Part shown: positions 36,465-45,524 of the stretch, one piece after another
Layout of the letters: every line of letters begins with the position of its first letter
How positions within the stretch are numbered: the first letter of the stretch is position 1
Assembly: GCA_963791315.1 (NCBI GenBank)
Contig: CAWBRQ010000003.1
Location: 1-64,000, forward strand
Reading direction: 5' to 3'
DNA from: JACCZX01 sp963791315
GTDB lineage: Bacteria; Pseudomonadota; Gammaproteobacteria; Burkholderiales; Burkholderiaceae_F
DNA length: 64,000 bases
Made by a program: the position numbers and the translations under genes
The notes under the pieces: model-generated
Told to the model about the DNA's origin: nothing
The model's input: only the letters and a program-made list of their open reading frames with translations
Databases searched by the model: none

Positions 36465-37541
36465 TCAAGCCGACGCCGGCTCCACAGGAACGGACGGCGC
36501 GTCCTCCAGTGGAAGCGTGAAGTGGAATGCTGTTCCACCGGCGCTCACTCGTTCGCCCCAAGCCTGCCCGCCGTGCAGACGAACGATTGCGCGGCAGATC
36601 GCGAGCCCTAGTCCTACGTCGGTTCCACCTCCTTGGACCAGGCCATGATGAAATTTCGAGAAAACGCGTTCGAGCTCGCTGTCGGACAGTCCACCGCTGT
36701 AGTCCTCGACAGTAACGATGATCTCGCGCTCGCGTTGTTGCGCGCGGACCCTCACCACGGTTCCACGCGGCGTGTGCTTCGCGCAGTTCTCGAGCAGGTT
36801 GGCGAGCGCCTGTTCTATCAACGTTGCGTCCACACGCACCAAGGGCAAGTCGTCCGGCAGCTCCACGATGACGCGATGCTCCGCCAAGCGCTCGCTCAGC
36901 CGCGCGAGCACAGATCCGACGATCTCATTCAAGGCCGCCCAATCGCGGTCCACCCTGATCGCCCCCGTTTCGAGACGCGTCATCTGCAATATCTTCGCTA
37001 CATGCTCCGACATGTCGCGCGCCGTGTCGAAGATGCTTTTGGCCAGTGCTTGACGGTCTGCGGCGCTTAACCGCTCGCCGCTTTCCGCCAGGCTCGATGA
37101 CGCACCTGCCATGACTGCGAGTGGTGTACGTAGATCGTGCGATATCGACGCCAGCAGCGCACTGCGAATCCGCTCGGTCTCGGCTTCAATTGCAAGCGAT
37201 GTTTGTGCTGCTGCCTGACGATGAACGTTCTGGACCAGTCGCGAAATAATCAGCGCCAGGGCCAGCATGATCGCGAATGTCAGCAAGTACTGAGCGTCGT
37301 CCACGCTGAATCCGCCGCGCGGCGGAACAAACAGGAAGTCGAACGCAGCGACGCAAAGAATCGACGCTGCAATGGCAGGGCCGCCCGGGTAACGCAGGGC
37401 AATGATCACAACGGCAAGCAGATAGACCATGGCGATGTTCACCAGGTCGAATCTTGGATGCATGGCGAATCCAGCCAACGTGCAGGCGGCTGCAGCAGCC
37501 GCCGCCCATGCGTAGCCCGCCCATTGCCGTTTGTGGTTCAC
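36465..37541 (-). CDS. kdpD: Short KdpD-like sensor histidine kinase
   Basis: This 358-residue kinase corresponds to the C-terminal half of KdpD. It has four membrane helices of the DUF4118 type (VNIAMVYLLAVVIIALRYPGGPAIAAS, LLTFAIMLALALIISRLV), then SHDLRTPLAVMAGASSSL with the phosphorylated histidine at H135, an N-box NLLENCAKHTP and G-boxes (VGLGLAICRAIVRLHGG). The large N-terminal KdpD and USP domains of the classical protein are missing. The first G-box reads DYSGG instead of the usual D-x-GPG, which may weaken ATP binding. It is divergent from kup, with a 90-base gap that holds an AT-rich stretch near 37565-37585. Confidence 0.85.
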   Translation of the reverse strand: MNHKRQWAGYAWAAAAAAACTLAGFAMHPRFDLVNIAMVYLLAVVIIALRYPGGPAIAASILCVAAFDFLFVPPRGGFSVDDAQYLLTFAIMLALALIISRLVQNVHRQAAAQTSLAIEAETERIRSALLASISHDLRTPLAVMAGASSSLAESGERLSAADRQALAKSIFDTARDMSEHVAKILQMTRLETGAIRVDRDWAALNEIVGSVLARLSERLAEHRVIVELPDDLPLVRVDATLIEQALANLLENCAKHTPRGTVVRVRAQQREREIIVTVEDYSGGLSDSELERVFSKFHHGLVQGGGTDVGLGLAICRAIVRLHGGQAWGERVSAGGTAFHFTLPLEDAPSVPVEPASA

Positions 37542-37631
37542 TGCAAGACTGTACGCACTATCGCCGTAAAATTTTCATAAAGAATCGACGCTGTGTGCTC
37601 AAGTCAGCGTCAGCGCATCTAAGCTTTCCGC

Positions 37632-39555
37632 ATGACCGCTGCGATCGATTCAATACTGACGCCATCCGCTGATGCCGAACCGGCGCACCGCAAGCAAACA
37701 ACCGCCGCGCTAGCCCTCCTGGCGCTGGGTGTTGTCTACGGCGATATCGGCACCAGCCCGCTCTATGCGGCAAAGGAAACGTTCAATCCAGAGCACGGGA
37801 TCCCGCTGACTCCGGAGAACATCATCGGTGGCGTCTCTGCGATCTTCTGGTTGCTGATGATCATAGTTTCTCTGAAATACGTGACGCTCGTACTGCGTGC
37901 GAACAATCGCGGTGAGGGCGGCATCATGGCGCTGCTAGCTCTGGCGACATCGTCGGTCCGTGACAAGCCGCGATGGCGGACTGCACTGCTCGGCATTGGC
38001 GTGTTTGGAGCATCGTTGTTCTACGGCGACGCGGTGTTGACGCCCGCGATCTCGGTTCTTTCCGCAGTCGAGGGACTGGAGGTAGGCACCGCGGCGTTCA
38101 AGCCTTACATCGTGCCGATCTCGACCGGAATTCTTATCGCGCTTTTCATGATTCAGCGATCTCGGCACCGGGGTCATCGGCCTGCTTTTCGGCCCGGTAT
38201 GCGCGCTCTGGTTCATTTCGCTCGGCGTTGTCGGAATCTGGAACATCGCGAAGGCGCCGTTGATCCTGCACGCAGTCGATCCGAGCCACGCGCTGCATTT
38301 CGTGACGGGGCACGGCGTCGCATCGTTTCTGGTTTTGGGTTCAGTGCTGCTCGCCATCACCGGCGCCGAGGCCTTGTACGCAGACATGGGCCATTTTGGC
38401 AAGCGAGCGATTCGAATTGCCTGGTTCAGCATCGCGGCGCCGGGCTTGGTGCTTAACTATTTCGGGCAGGGCGCGCTTCTTATCGTGCAGCCTGCTGCGA
38501 TACAAAACCCGTTCTATCTCGCTTATCCGGATTGGGCGCTTTATCCGATGGTGGCGCTTGCCACCGCCGCGACCATCATTGCTTCGCAAGCAACCATTTC
38601 CGGAGCTTATTCGATGACGCAGCAGGCGATTCAACTCGGTTATCTGCCACGCATGAGGATCCAGCACACGTCTTCGCGCACGATCGGCCAGATCTACGTT
38701 CCGGCGGTCAACTGGACTTTGCTGGTGGTTGTTACCGCTGCAGTTCTGGGATTCGGCAGTTCGACGCGGCTTGCGTCAGCGTATGGCGTTGCAGTGATGG
38801 GCACGATGCTCGTGACGACTTTACTTACGTTCTTCGTCGTGCGTTACAGCTGGCGCTATCCGTTATGGCTCTGCGTGTTGGCGACGGGATTCTTCTTGTT
38901 GATAGACACTGCGCTATTTGCCGCGGCGATGCACAAGGTGCTCGACGGCGGTTGGTTCCCGCTCACCCTGGGTTTGATCGTGTTCTCGATCATGGTCACA
39001 TGGCGACGCGGACGCGAATTGCTGCTCGAACGCCTGCGCGGTGCGTCACCGCCGCTGGTCGGTTTCCTGAATGCGCTCTTCCTACAACCGCCGCATCGTG
39101 TGCAAGGCACCGCCGTGTTCCTGACGGCGACCCCGGATGCGACGCCGAATGCGCTGCTGCACAGCCTCAAACACTACCGCGTGCTTCATCAGCGAAATGT
39201 TTTCCTAACGGTCGAATATCGCGACGTTCCGTGGGTGCAGGCGAACGACAGAGTCCGGTGCGAGCATATTGCCCATGAGTGCTGGCGCGTCACAGCGCGC
39301 TACGGATTTATGGAGCAGCCCGACGTCGGGTCCGCACTGGAGCAGTGTGCGCCCGCAGGGTTGCAGGTGGAGCCGATGGAGGTGACGTACTTCCTGTCAC
39401 GCGAGCAGATCGTGCCGGGGATGACCGAGAAAGGTATGGCGCACTGGCGCGACCGCATGTTTGCCGCGATGACTCGAAATTCCGGAAGCGTCGCAGACTT
39501 CTTCAATATTCCAACCAACCGCATTGTCGAGTTGGGCACTCGAGTCGAGATATAG
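37632..39555 (+). pseudogene. kup: Frameshifted Kup-type potassium uptake protein
   Basis: The N-terminal frame starts MTAAIDSILTPSADAE and has ALGVVYGDIGTSPLYAAKETF, GEGGIMALLAL and YGDAVLTPAISVLSAVEG up to LFMIQR. One extra base at about 38161 shifts the frame, and the next reads FGTGVIGLLFGPVCALWF, YADMGHFGKRAIRIAW, SGAYSMTQQAIQLGYLPRM and ends VELGTRVEI. Repaired, it has about 640 residues, normal for Kup, a proton-coupled potassium importer of the inner membrane. It is divergent from the kdpD-kdpE pair. It may be intact in the organism if the extra base is a sequence error. Confidence 0.9.
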
Positions 39556-39781
39556 TCGCTTGACCACCGCCTAGTTCGCTAACAGGCGTACGAGCGCTGA
39601 TGGTGGTGAAGTGGCAGCGAATCATGGTTGGAGTCTGCGGGCGAAGGAACTGAGGGTGCGGCTCCATTTAGGGTGGTGCATGTCGCCGCGATGCGGACTA
39701 ATCTCTGCTTTTGCCAGAGCCAAGCAAGAAGATCGAGTTGGAGGATTGCTCAGTCAGCTTCGACAACTAGGAGAACTGTCC

Positions 39782-40207
39782 ATGCGCCTGCTCTTCACGT
39801 CCTTCGCCGCTGCCGCGGCAATTGCAACCCTCGCGGTGGCTCACGCCCAGACCCAGAAGGGCGACTTGTGGGACATCACGTCGCAAATGGAGATGCCGGG
39901 TATGCCGATGGCCATGCCGGCCAGCACTCAGCGGGTTTGTGCTGGCAAGGAACAGGCCCCACTTCAAGCCCGCGACAACTGTCAGATCACCGAGCAGCAG
40001 AAACTACCGAACGGGTGGCGCTGGAAGATGACATGCAATGACGGCTCGACCGCCGACGGCAACATGACCTACCAAGGGATGGAGGCGTGGAACGGCGTGA
40101 TGAACATGAAAATGAAGGAGGGTGCGATGAGTATGAAGTTGGCTGGTAAGCGCGTCGGGGAATGCGACTACAAGCCCTCTGCCAGTACCGACCCGGCCAA
40201 GAAGTAG
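39782..40207 (+). CDS. DUF3617-family exported protein
   Basis: From ATG 39782, with AGGAG nine bases upstream, the product has 141 residues. A signal peptide (FTSFAAAAAIATLAVAHA) is followed by GDLWDITSQMEMPGMPMAMPASTQRVC, the hallmark of DUF3617 proteins. Four cysteines are spaced as in the family (QRVC, DNC, MTC, GEC) and the sequence is rich in methionine. These proteins are periplasmic and of unknown role. The stretch 39556-39781 between kup and this gene shows no other gene. Confidence 0.85.
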   Translation: MRLLFTSFAAAAAIATLAVAHAQTQKGDLWDITSQMEMPGMPMAMPASTQRVCAGKEQAPLQARDNCQITEQQKLPNGWRWKMTCNDGSTADGNMTYQGMEAWNGVMNMKMKEGAMSMKLAGKRVGECDYKPSASTDPAKK

Positions 40208-40271
40208 CCGGAGTAGATTTTCGTCCGGCAACAAAAGTGTGTCGTTTCTGTCCCTACATCAGGAGGTCATC

Positions 40272-40901
40272 ATGCAAAGGGTCGTCGCTTCGCTAAGCGC
40301 ATTGCTCATGTTTGCCGCCGTCACCGCGGTGGCACAGGAAAAAGCGAAGGCTCCACCGGCGTCCAGCCACGCTGGAATGGCAAAGTCCAGCGGGGCCAAA
40401 TCCGACGCCGCCGTCATCGCGAAGGCGACGAGTGCCGCGCCGGCGGACATCGGCCGCAACGCTGCGGTCATGGGCGTGGGCGCCGACGGCAAGATGAAGG
40501 AGTTGCGCGCCGGTACCAATGGGTGGATGTGCATGCTCGATCTCGTCGGCGACTCGATGTGCCTCGACAAGGAGTGGCAGGCGTGGGGCGACGCCTGGGT
40601 GAACAAGAAGGAGCCGCCTAAGCCGAAGCAGGTCGGCGTCGCCTACATGCTCAACGGCGACAAGGGGGCAAGCAATACCGATCCGTACGCGACGAAACCG
40701 ACGGCTGACAACAAGTGGGTCGTGAGCGGACCGCACATCATGATTCTTCCGACGGATGCCGCTCAGCTTGACGCGTACCCGACGGACTGGACCAAGGGTG
40801 GCCCGTGGGTGATGTGGAAGGGAACGCCTTACGCTCACATCATGGTCCCGACCACGTCGATGGCGAAGTCGCCGTCCAAGGCGCCCGCCGCTAAGAAATA
40901 G
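40272..40901 (+). CDS. Exported hypothetical protein
   Basis: The 209-residue product starts at ATG 40272, eight bases after a strong AGGAGG. It has a signal peptide (VVASLSALLMFAAVTAVAQ), a low-complexity alanine/lysine linker, then GRNAAVMGVGADGKMKELRAGTNGWMCML, VGVAYMLNGDKGASNTDPYA and PHIMILPTDAAQLDAYP. The two cysteines of WMCML and DSMCLD could pair. Similar exported proteins occur in beta- and alphaproteobacteria but I know no function. It is on the same strand as the DUF3617 gene, 64 bases downstream. Confidence 0.7.
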   Translation: MQRVVASLSALLMFAAVTAVAQEKAKAPPASSHAGMAKSSGAKSDAAVIAKATSAAPADIGRNAAVMGVGADGKMKELRAGTNGWMCMLDLVGDSMCLDKEWQAWGDAWVNKKEPPKPKQVGVAYMLNGDKGASNTDPYATKPTADNKWVVSGPHIMILPTDAAQLDAYPTDWTKGGPWVMWKGTPYAHIMVPTTSMAKSPSKAPAAKK

Positions 40902-40967
40902 CTAGCGAGGTTGCCGCGTTCAGGTCGTGCCCACACTCTGGGGCACCGTTGCTGATCGGGCTTTGAC

Positions 40968-41465
40968 TTACGGCTGCACCCGGATACTGGCGCGACGCGC
41001 CTGTTCGTGGGTGCCCGTGCCGGTCGCATCCTGCGGCTTTTGCAGTACCACACGCTCCTCCGCGATGCCGGCGGTTATGAGCGCACCGCGTGCGGCCTTG
41101 GCACGACTTTCCGCCAGTTCCTCGTTGTCAGCGGGGCTGCCGGTCGGATCGTGGTAGCCCGAAATGATGGCCTTCGCAGAAGCATTGGCCTTCAGGTACG
41201 CGATGATCGGGGCCAGCTTGGTGCTGGCGTCTGCCGGCAGATCGAACTTGTCGAGTTCGAAGTAGAGGTCCGCGGTTGGGATGGGTGTGACCGCTGTGGC
41301 AGCCGGCGCCGTAACTACCGGTGCCGCACAGCATCCGGCCGTGGCAGGACCGCGCCCGAAGAGCCATAGCAGGATTAGCACCAGCAGCAAGGCGAGCGCG
41401 ACCCAGAGGTGAAGCTGGTCGCGTCGCCGATCCGCCTCGGCCCAGGCTTGGTGAGTCGTTCGCAT
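40968..41465 (-). CDS. OmpA-family peptidoglycan-binding membrane protein
   Basis: This 165-residue protein has one N-terminal membrane anchor (HLWVALALLLVLILLWLFG), an alanine/proline linker, and a C-terminal OmpA domain: LYFELDKFDLPADASTKLAPIIAYL, the peptidoglycan aspartate in SGYHDPTGSPADN, and LAESRAKAARGAL with the arginine. It should link the inner membrane to the cell wall. It is 9 bases downstream of the HhH-domain gene on the same strand, and such pairs are common in Burkholderiales. Confidence 0.85.
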   Translation of the reverse strand: MRTTHQAWAEADRRRDQLHLWVALALLLVLILLWLFGRGPATAGCCAAPVVTAPAATAVTPIPTADLYFELDKFDLPADASTKLAPIIAYLKANASAKAIISGYHDPTGSPADNEELAESRAKAARGALITAGIAEERVVLQKPQDATGTGTHEQARRASIRVQP

Positions 41466-41474
41466 GGCCGCTCC

Positions 41475-41906
41475 TCAGTTGCGTCGCACGCCGATATCTA
41501 GCGTGTCTTGCAGTGCTTTCAGTTCAGCCCAGCGGTTGTCTGCAGCAAGGCGCGCCTGCTCAGGCCACGTATCCGGCGCGGCGAGCCTGAAGCGAGGGCC
41601 GGCGTCGTTGAGAATTCCCTGCAGTCTAGTTACCGGTGTGGTCGCCAGCCTGGCGAATGTCGTGATACCGGCGCGACGCATCAGCCCGGCGATCTGCGGT
41701 CCGATGCCTTCGATGATCTCGAGACTCTCTTCGCTGGTCACAGCGAATCCCGCCGCGCGCGCTTTCGCAAAATCAACGAGGCTTGCCGGTGCTGCGGTGT
41801 CGGCTGTTACCGCGGGCGCCTTCGCGCGCCCGAACAGCCAACTCGCGAGCCATCCAAGCAGGAATCCCAACAGTAACCACCAAAAACAGCATGCAATCGC
41901 TCCCAT
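41475..41906 (-). CDS. Membrane-anchored helix-hairpin-helix domain protein
   Basis: The 143-residue product begins with a glycine-rich membrane helix (CCFWWLLLGFLLGWLASWLFG). A helix-hairpin-helix follows, LEIIEGIGPQIAGLMRRAGITTFARLATT, and the end DTWPEQARLAADNRWAELKALQDTLDIG. The same HhH module is found at the C-terminus of some ribosomal and polyhydroxyalkanoate-linked proteins, where it may bind nucleic acid. Here it is tethered to the inner membrane with the HhH probably on one side only. It forms a two-gene unit with the OmpA-like gene. Confidence 0.75.
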   Translation of the reverse strand: MGAIACCFWWLLLGFLLGWLASWLFGRAKAPAVTADTAAPASLVDFAKARAAGFAVTSEESLEIIEGIGPQIAGLMRRAGITTFARLATTPVTRLQGILNDAGPRFRLAAPDTWPEQARLAADNRWAELKALQDTLDIGVRRN

Positions 41907-42033
41907 TGCCGCCCCCTGTGTTCGCTTCGATTGGTTTTGTGCCTATCCCTCTGCGCGATCAAGCCGCCCACAGTATGAGCATGACACCGGCGCACCTGCG
42001 TGACAACAGATGCGTTTCGATGGCCTTGCTGCG

Positions 42034-43351
42034 TCAGGCACCACGTCCGACGCGACGTGTAATCCACGCATCGACCCACCAGAGGAGCCCTGCGAGCACT
42101 ACCGCCGCCATCAACCAACGCAGCAGTGACGCTGCACTCGCGGCGTCGAGCGTGGGCAATGGAAACTTTTTCCACTGCTCGCCACGTTCGATCATCCAGT
42201 GCCATGCGGTGTGGGCGACCAGCACCGACAGCACGATCGTGCCCAGGCGCACCGGTACAAAACGGAATGCAAAGACGAGCAAGGGCACCAACACGAGCAG
42301 CACGGCGACCTGGCCGAGCTCGACGCCGACGTTGAACGCGAGCAGTGACGACACGAGGTGCGAGCCGGCGAACTGCAGCGTTTCGCGCAGCGCAAACGCG
42401 AAGCCAAATCCGTGCACCAGCCCGAAGACAAATGCGGCGATCCAGCGCCGCCGCAGGGTGGTGCCGAAGATGTTCTCGAGCGCCATGTAGACGATCGACG
42501 CCGCGATCAGCGTTTCGACCAGTGGTGGGAACCACAGCCCATTCGGGCCCAAACCGAAGGCGGATGCGATCAGCGTGATCGAGTGCGCCACGGTGAAGGC
42601 GGTGACGATGATCAGCACCGGCTTCAGTCGTCGGAATGGAATCACCAGACAGGCGATGAACAGCAGGTGATCCGTGCCGTCGAGGATGTGCCGCACGCCG
42701 GATTCCACGAAGCGCAGGACCGCCTGCTGCCAGCTCGGATCGAGCCGTACGACACCGGGATCGCCATGCAGTTCGAATGCCCGCTCCGCCCCGGCGGGCG
42801 GCAGAAATCTCAGCACCGTCACGACCTGCACTCCGAGCCGCGCGAGCCGCGGATGGATCGTGAACTTCGACTGCTCGGAGCCAATGGAGTACTCCAGCGC
42901 CACGTCGAGCAGCTGTTGGCTCCAGTACAAGTCGACGTCATTCGCAACCCGCGGTGCGCTCATGTGGCCGAGCGCCGACGCGTACGAAGCGAAGGAGCGA
43001 TCGGACGCGAGCGATACTCGCGCATCGACGATACGCGGCCGCGGCAGCTTCGCTTCTCCTTCCCACACGTCGATGTTGTCCAATAGCCAGAGTGAGACCG
43101 CGGTCCGCAATGCGTTGTCGGCCCGCGCGAGGTCCAGATAGCCGGGGCCGCGCAGTGGCACGTCGACTTCGCGCAGCGCCGCCATCGGCACGCGCAGCAG
43201 CAGTACGAGGCGTTGCCCTTCGGGCTTCAGGTACGCCTGCACCCGCACGTCGTTCGGAATCTCGTGCGACACACCCCGCGGCGGGCACGAGCAACGCGGT
43301 CAACAGCGCACACAACGCAAACGCGCGCTTGCCGATCACCGACGCTCGCAT
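42034..43351 (-). pseudogene. Frameshifted HupE/UreJ-2 family membrane protein
   Basis: The main frame (stop at 42034-42036) encodes an exported region VSHEIPNDVRVQAYLKPEG, then at least seven membrane helices with HILDGTDHLLFIACLVIPF, FTVAHSITLIASAFG, LVETLIAASIVYMALEN and GLVHGFGFAFAL, the conserved histidine motifs of the HupE_UreJ_2 family. The signal peptide (MRASVIGKRAFALCALLTAL) is in another frame starting at 43351. One extra base in the C run at 43274-43277 explains the shift. The repaired product has about 438 residues. HupE and UreJ relatives carry nickel or other metals, but the substrate of this subfamily is unknown. Confidence 0.8.
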
Positions 43352-43463
43352 TGCTCCCCGGGGCCTCGTTTTGGAGTTGCGCAAGTTAGCGGAACGCGGC
43401 CGCGGTTGCCACTGCTATCTCGCGCGACCATAATCGTCTGCAACAAGATCACGAGGAGATACC

Positions 43464-44636
43464 ATGATTCGCACGTCACGCGGGCTCGTCGTCGGACTCG
43501 TCGCGGTCGTTAGCGCACTCGCTATCGGGCAGGCGGTGTTGCAGAACTACGCCGATGCGCAGGACCGCAGCGTGGAGGCACCGCGCTTCGAGGTCGATGC
43601 GCTCTGGCCCAAGCCGCTACCGAACCACTGGGTGATTGGCCGCGGCGTGGGCGTGTGGGTCGACGACCAGGACCATGTGTGGGTTGCCCATACCGGCAAC
43701 AATCACCTCGATCCGAACGAGCGCGCGCTGGAGCTCAAGGTGGCCGGGTGCTGCACGGCCGCGCCACCGGTGCTCGTTTTCGACCAGGCCGGCAATCTCG
43801 TGCGCTCCTGGGGCGGGCCGGGCGCTGGATACGAATGGCCGGCAGGCATTCACGGCGTTCACGTCGACTACAAGGGCAACGTCTGGATCGGCGGCAACGA
43901 TGAGAAGGACTCGCACATCCTCAAGTTCACCAAGGACGGCAAGTTCCTGATGCAGGTCGGCAAGATGAATCTGAAGACCGGCAGCAACGATCCGGACAAC
44001 TTCGGCCGTGCCGCGAAGGTGTGGGTCGATCCGAAGACCAACGAGGCTTACGTCGCCGACGGCTATCGCAACAAGCGCGTGGCCGTGCTTGATGCGGACA
44101 CCGGCAAGTTGAAGCGCTATTGGGGTGCGTACGGCAACAAGCCGGACGATGCGGACCTCGGCAAGTACGACCCCGCCGCGCCGCCGCCGAAGCAGTTTCG
44201 CAACCCGGTGCATTGCGTCGAGCGCAGCAACGACGGGCTGGTGTACGTTTGCGATCGTCAGGCCGACCGCATCCAGGTCTTCAATGCCGACGGCACGTTC
44301 GTGAAGGAAGCGCACTTCGCCAAGACCACGCTGGGCTCCGGCTCCGCCTGGGATATTGCGTTCTCGCGCGATCCGCAGCAAAGGTACCTCTTCCTCGCCG
44401 ACGGCATGAACAACGTGGTGCGAGTCGTCGTGCGCGACTCACTGCAGGAGGTCACCAATTTCGGCGATGGCGGCCGCCAGCCCGGACAGTTCTACGGCGT
44501 ACACAGCATCGCGACAGACTCCAAGGGCAACATCTACACGGCCGAGACGTTCGAAGGCAAGCGTCTGCAGAGGTTCGTGTTCAAGGGGATGGGCAAAGTG
44601 GCGCCGAGCCAGGGCGTTCCCTGGCCGCGCGGCTGA
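43464..44636 (+). CDS. Exported NHL-repeat six-bladed beta-propeller protein
   Basis: This 390-residue protein has an N-terminal signal-anchor (GLVVGLVAVVSALAIGQAVL) and repeated propeller blades such as PAGIHGVHVDYKGNVWIGG, GRAAKVWVDPKTNEAYVADGYRN, VHCVERSNDGLVYVCDRQADRIQVF and GVHSIATDSKGNIYTAETFEGKRLQRF. These resemble the peptidyl-alpha-hydroxyglycine alpha-amidating lyase-like/NHL family. In bacteria the role is unknown; a periplasmic lactonase- or lyase-like enzyme is possible. AGGAGA lies before the start. It stands alone on the plus strand. Confidence 0.8.
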   Translation: MIRTSRGLVVGLVAVVSALAIGQAVLQNYADAQDRSVEAPRFEVDALWPKPLPNHWVIGRGVGVWVDDQDHVWVAHTGNNHLDPNERALELKVAGCCTAAPPVLVFDQAGNLVRSWGGPGAGYEWPAGIHGVHVDYKGNVWIGGNDEKDSHILKFTKDGKFLMQVGKMNLKTGSNDPDNFGRAAKVWVDPKTNEAYVADGYRNKRVAVLDADTGKLKRYWGAYGNKPDDADLGKYDPAAPPPKQFRNPVHCVERSNDGLVYVCDRQADRIQVFNADGTFVKEAHFAKTTLGSGSAWDIAFSRDPQQRYLFLADGMNNVVRVVVRDSLQEVTNFGDGGRQPGQFYGVHSIATDSKGNIYTAETFEGKRLQRFVFKGMGKVAPSQGVPWPRG

Positions 44637-44673
44637 GCGCGGGCGAAAGACTCACTCTAGGTGAAGCCGTCCG

Positions 44674-45318
44674 TCAAAGCGCGTAAGGACTCTGGCGCTC
44701 GAGATCCTGCACGTTGACGGCCAGCTGCTGCGAGCGGAGCGTCAGTTCACCGATGCGCGCGACGAGGTCCGAGCGCGCCTGCGTCAGGCGCACGAGTTCG
44801 GTGGCCAGGAACGCACGGCGGTCGGTCGCCACATGCGGTAGCACGAGTTCGGCTGTGACACTCGCCATCGCGGCATCGGTCTGCGCAAGTCCGTCGCGCG
44901 CGCCGCGCAGACGCGTCTGCGTGTTGTGTAACTCCGAGCGCGCGTCGTAGATCTGGCGCCCATAGCGATAGCTGTCGACGAACACCGGCTCGATCGGACC
45001 GGAACACACGTTGGCGTAGCCGCCGCCGTGCAGCCCAACTCGGAAACCGTTCTTTGGCTGGCAGTACTCGATCAGGCCGCGCTCGCGCCCATCGGTATAG
45101 GCGGCCAGGTTCGGCGTGATCTGATGTTTGGCGCAGGCGACGCGATGCACGCCGATGCGGTCGGCCGGAAATCCGTGCAGACCATCTTCGTAGCCGATGG
45201 TGCGCCAATCGGCCGCAACGCATTGGTCCTTGCCCATACCGGTCGAGCAGCCGGAAATCTGCAGCGCGCCTAGCAAGCCGGCGGCGCAGGCGAGAACGAG
45301 ACGACAAAGCGCGTTCAT
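44674..45318 (-). CDS. DUF2799 lipoprotein
   Basis: From ATG 45318 the 214-residue product starts MNALCRLVLACAAGLLGALQISGC, a lipoprotein signal. The mature part has DWRTIGYEDGLHGFPADRIGVHRVAC, AYTDGRERGLIEYCQPKNGFRVG and GGYANVC, the DUF2799 pattern with paired cysteines. A C-terminal helical region (LVRLTQARSDLVARIGELTLRSQQL) looks coiled-coil. It is an envelope lipoprotein of unknown role. An upstream open reading to 45522 lacks the signal and was not chosen. Confidence 0.82.
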   Translation of the reverse strand: MNALCRLVLACAAGLLGALQISGCSTGMGKDQCVAADWRTIGYEDGLHGFPADRIGVHRVACAKHQITPNLAAYTDGRERGLIEYCQPKNGFRVGLHGGGYANVCSGPIEPVFVDSYRYGRQIYDARSELHNTQTRLRGARDGLAQTDAAMASVTAELVLPHVATDRRAFLATELVRLTQARSDLVARIGELTLRSQQLAVNVQDLERQSPYAL

Positions 45319-45352
45319 GACGATGTCAATTCTGAGCAACTTCGGCCTGGCC

Positions 45353-45417
45353 AAAACGCGAAATTGCAACCGGAAACCATGCGAACGCCGGCGGTCAGAT
45401 CCGCAACTTCGCGTTTT
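45353..45417. repeat. Long inverted repeat in the DUF2799-Bug intergenic region
   Basis: AAAACGCGAAATTGC at 45353-45367 is the inverse of GCAACTTCGCGTTTT at 45403-45417 except at one base, with 35 bases between the arms. It lies in the 206-base gap between two divergent genes. It could be an operator, an mRNA structure or a remnant repeat. No other feature is seen in this gap. Confidence 0.45.
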
Positions 45418-45524
45418 CTCCGGCGACGCTACGCCGTCGAATGCGCAGCGTTGAGCCGTAGTGCAGTGACGGCGGGTAGACTGGATCGCGTCACGCGAGA
45501 CGCACAACTGCACGGGAATCAAGA

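Noticed and set aside
42938..43384. Separate 148-residue minus-strand protein with a signal peptide
   Set aside because: Only its signal peptide is meaningful; it is the 5' end of the HupE/UreJ-like gene in a shifted frame.
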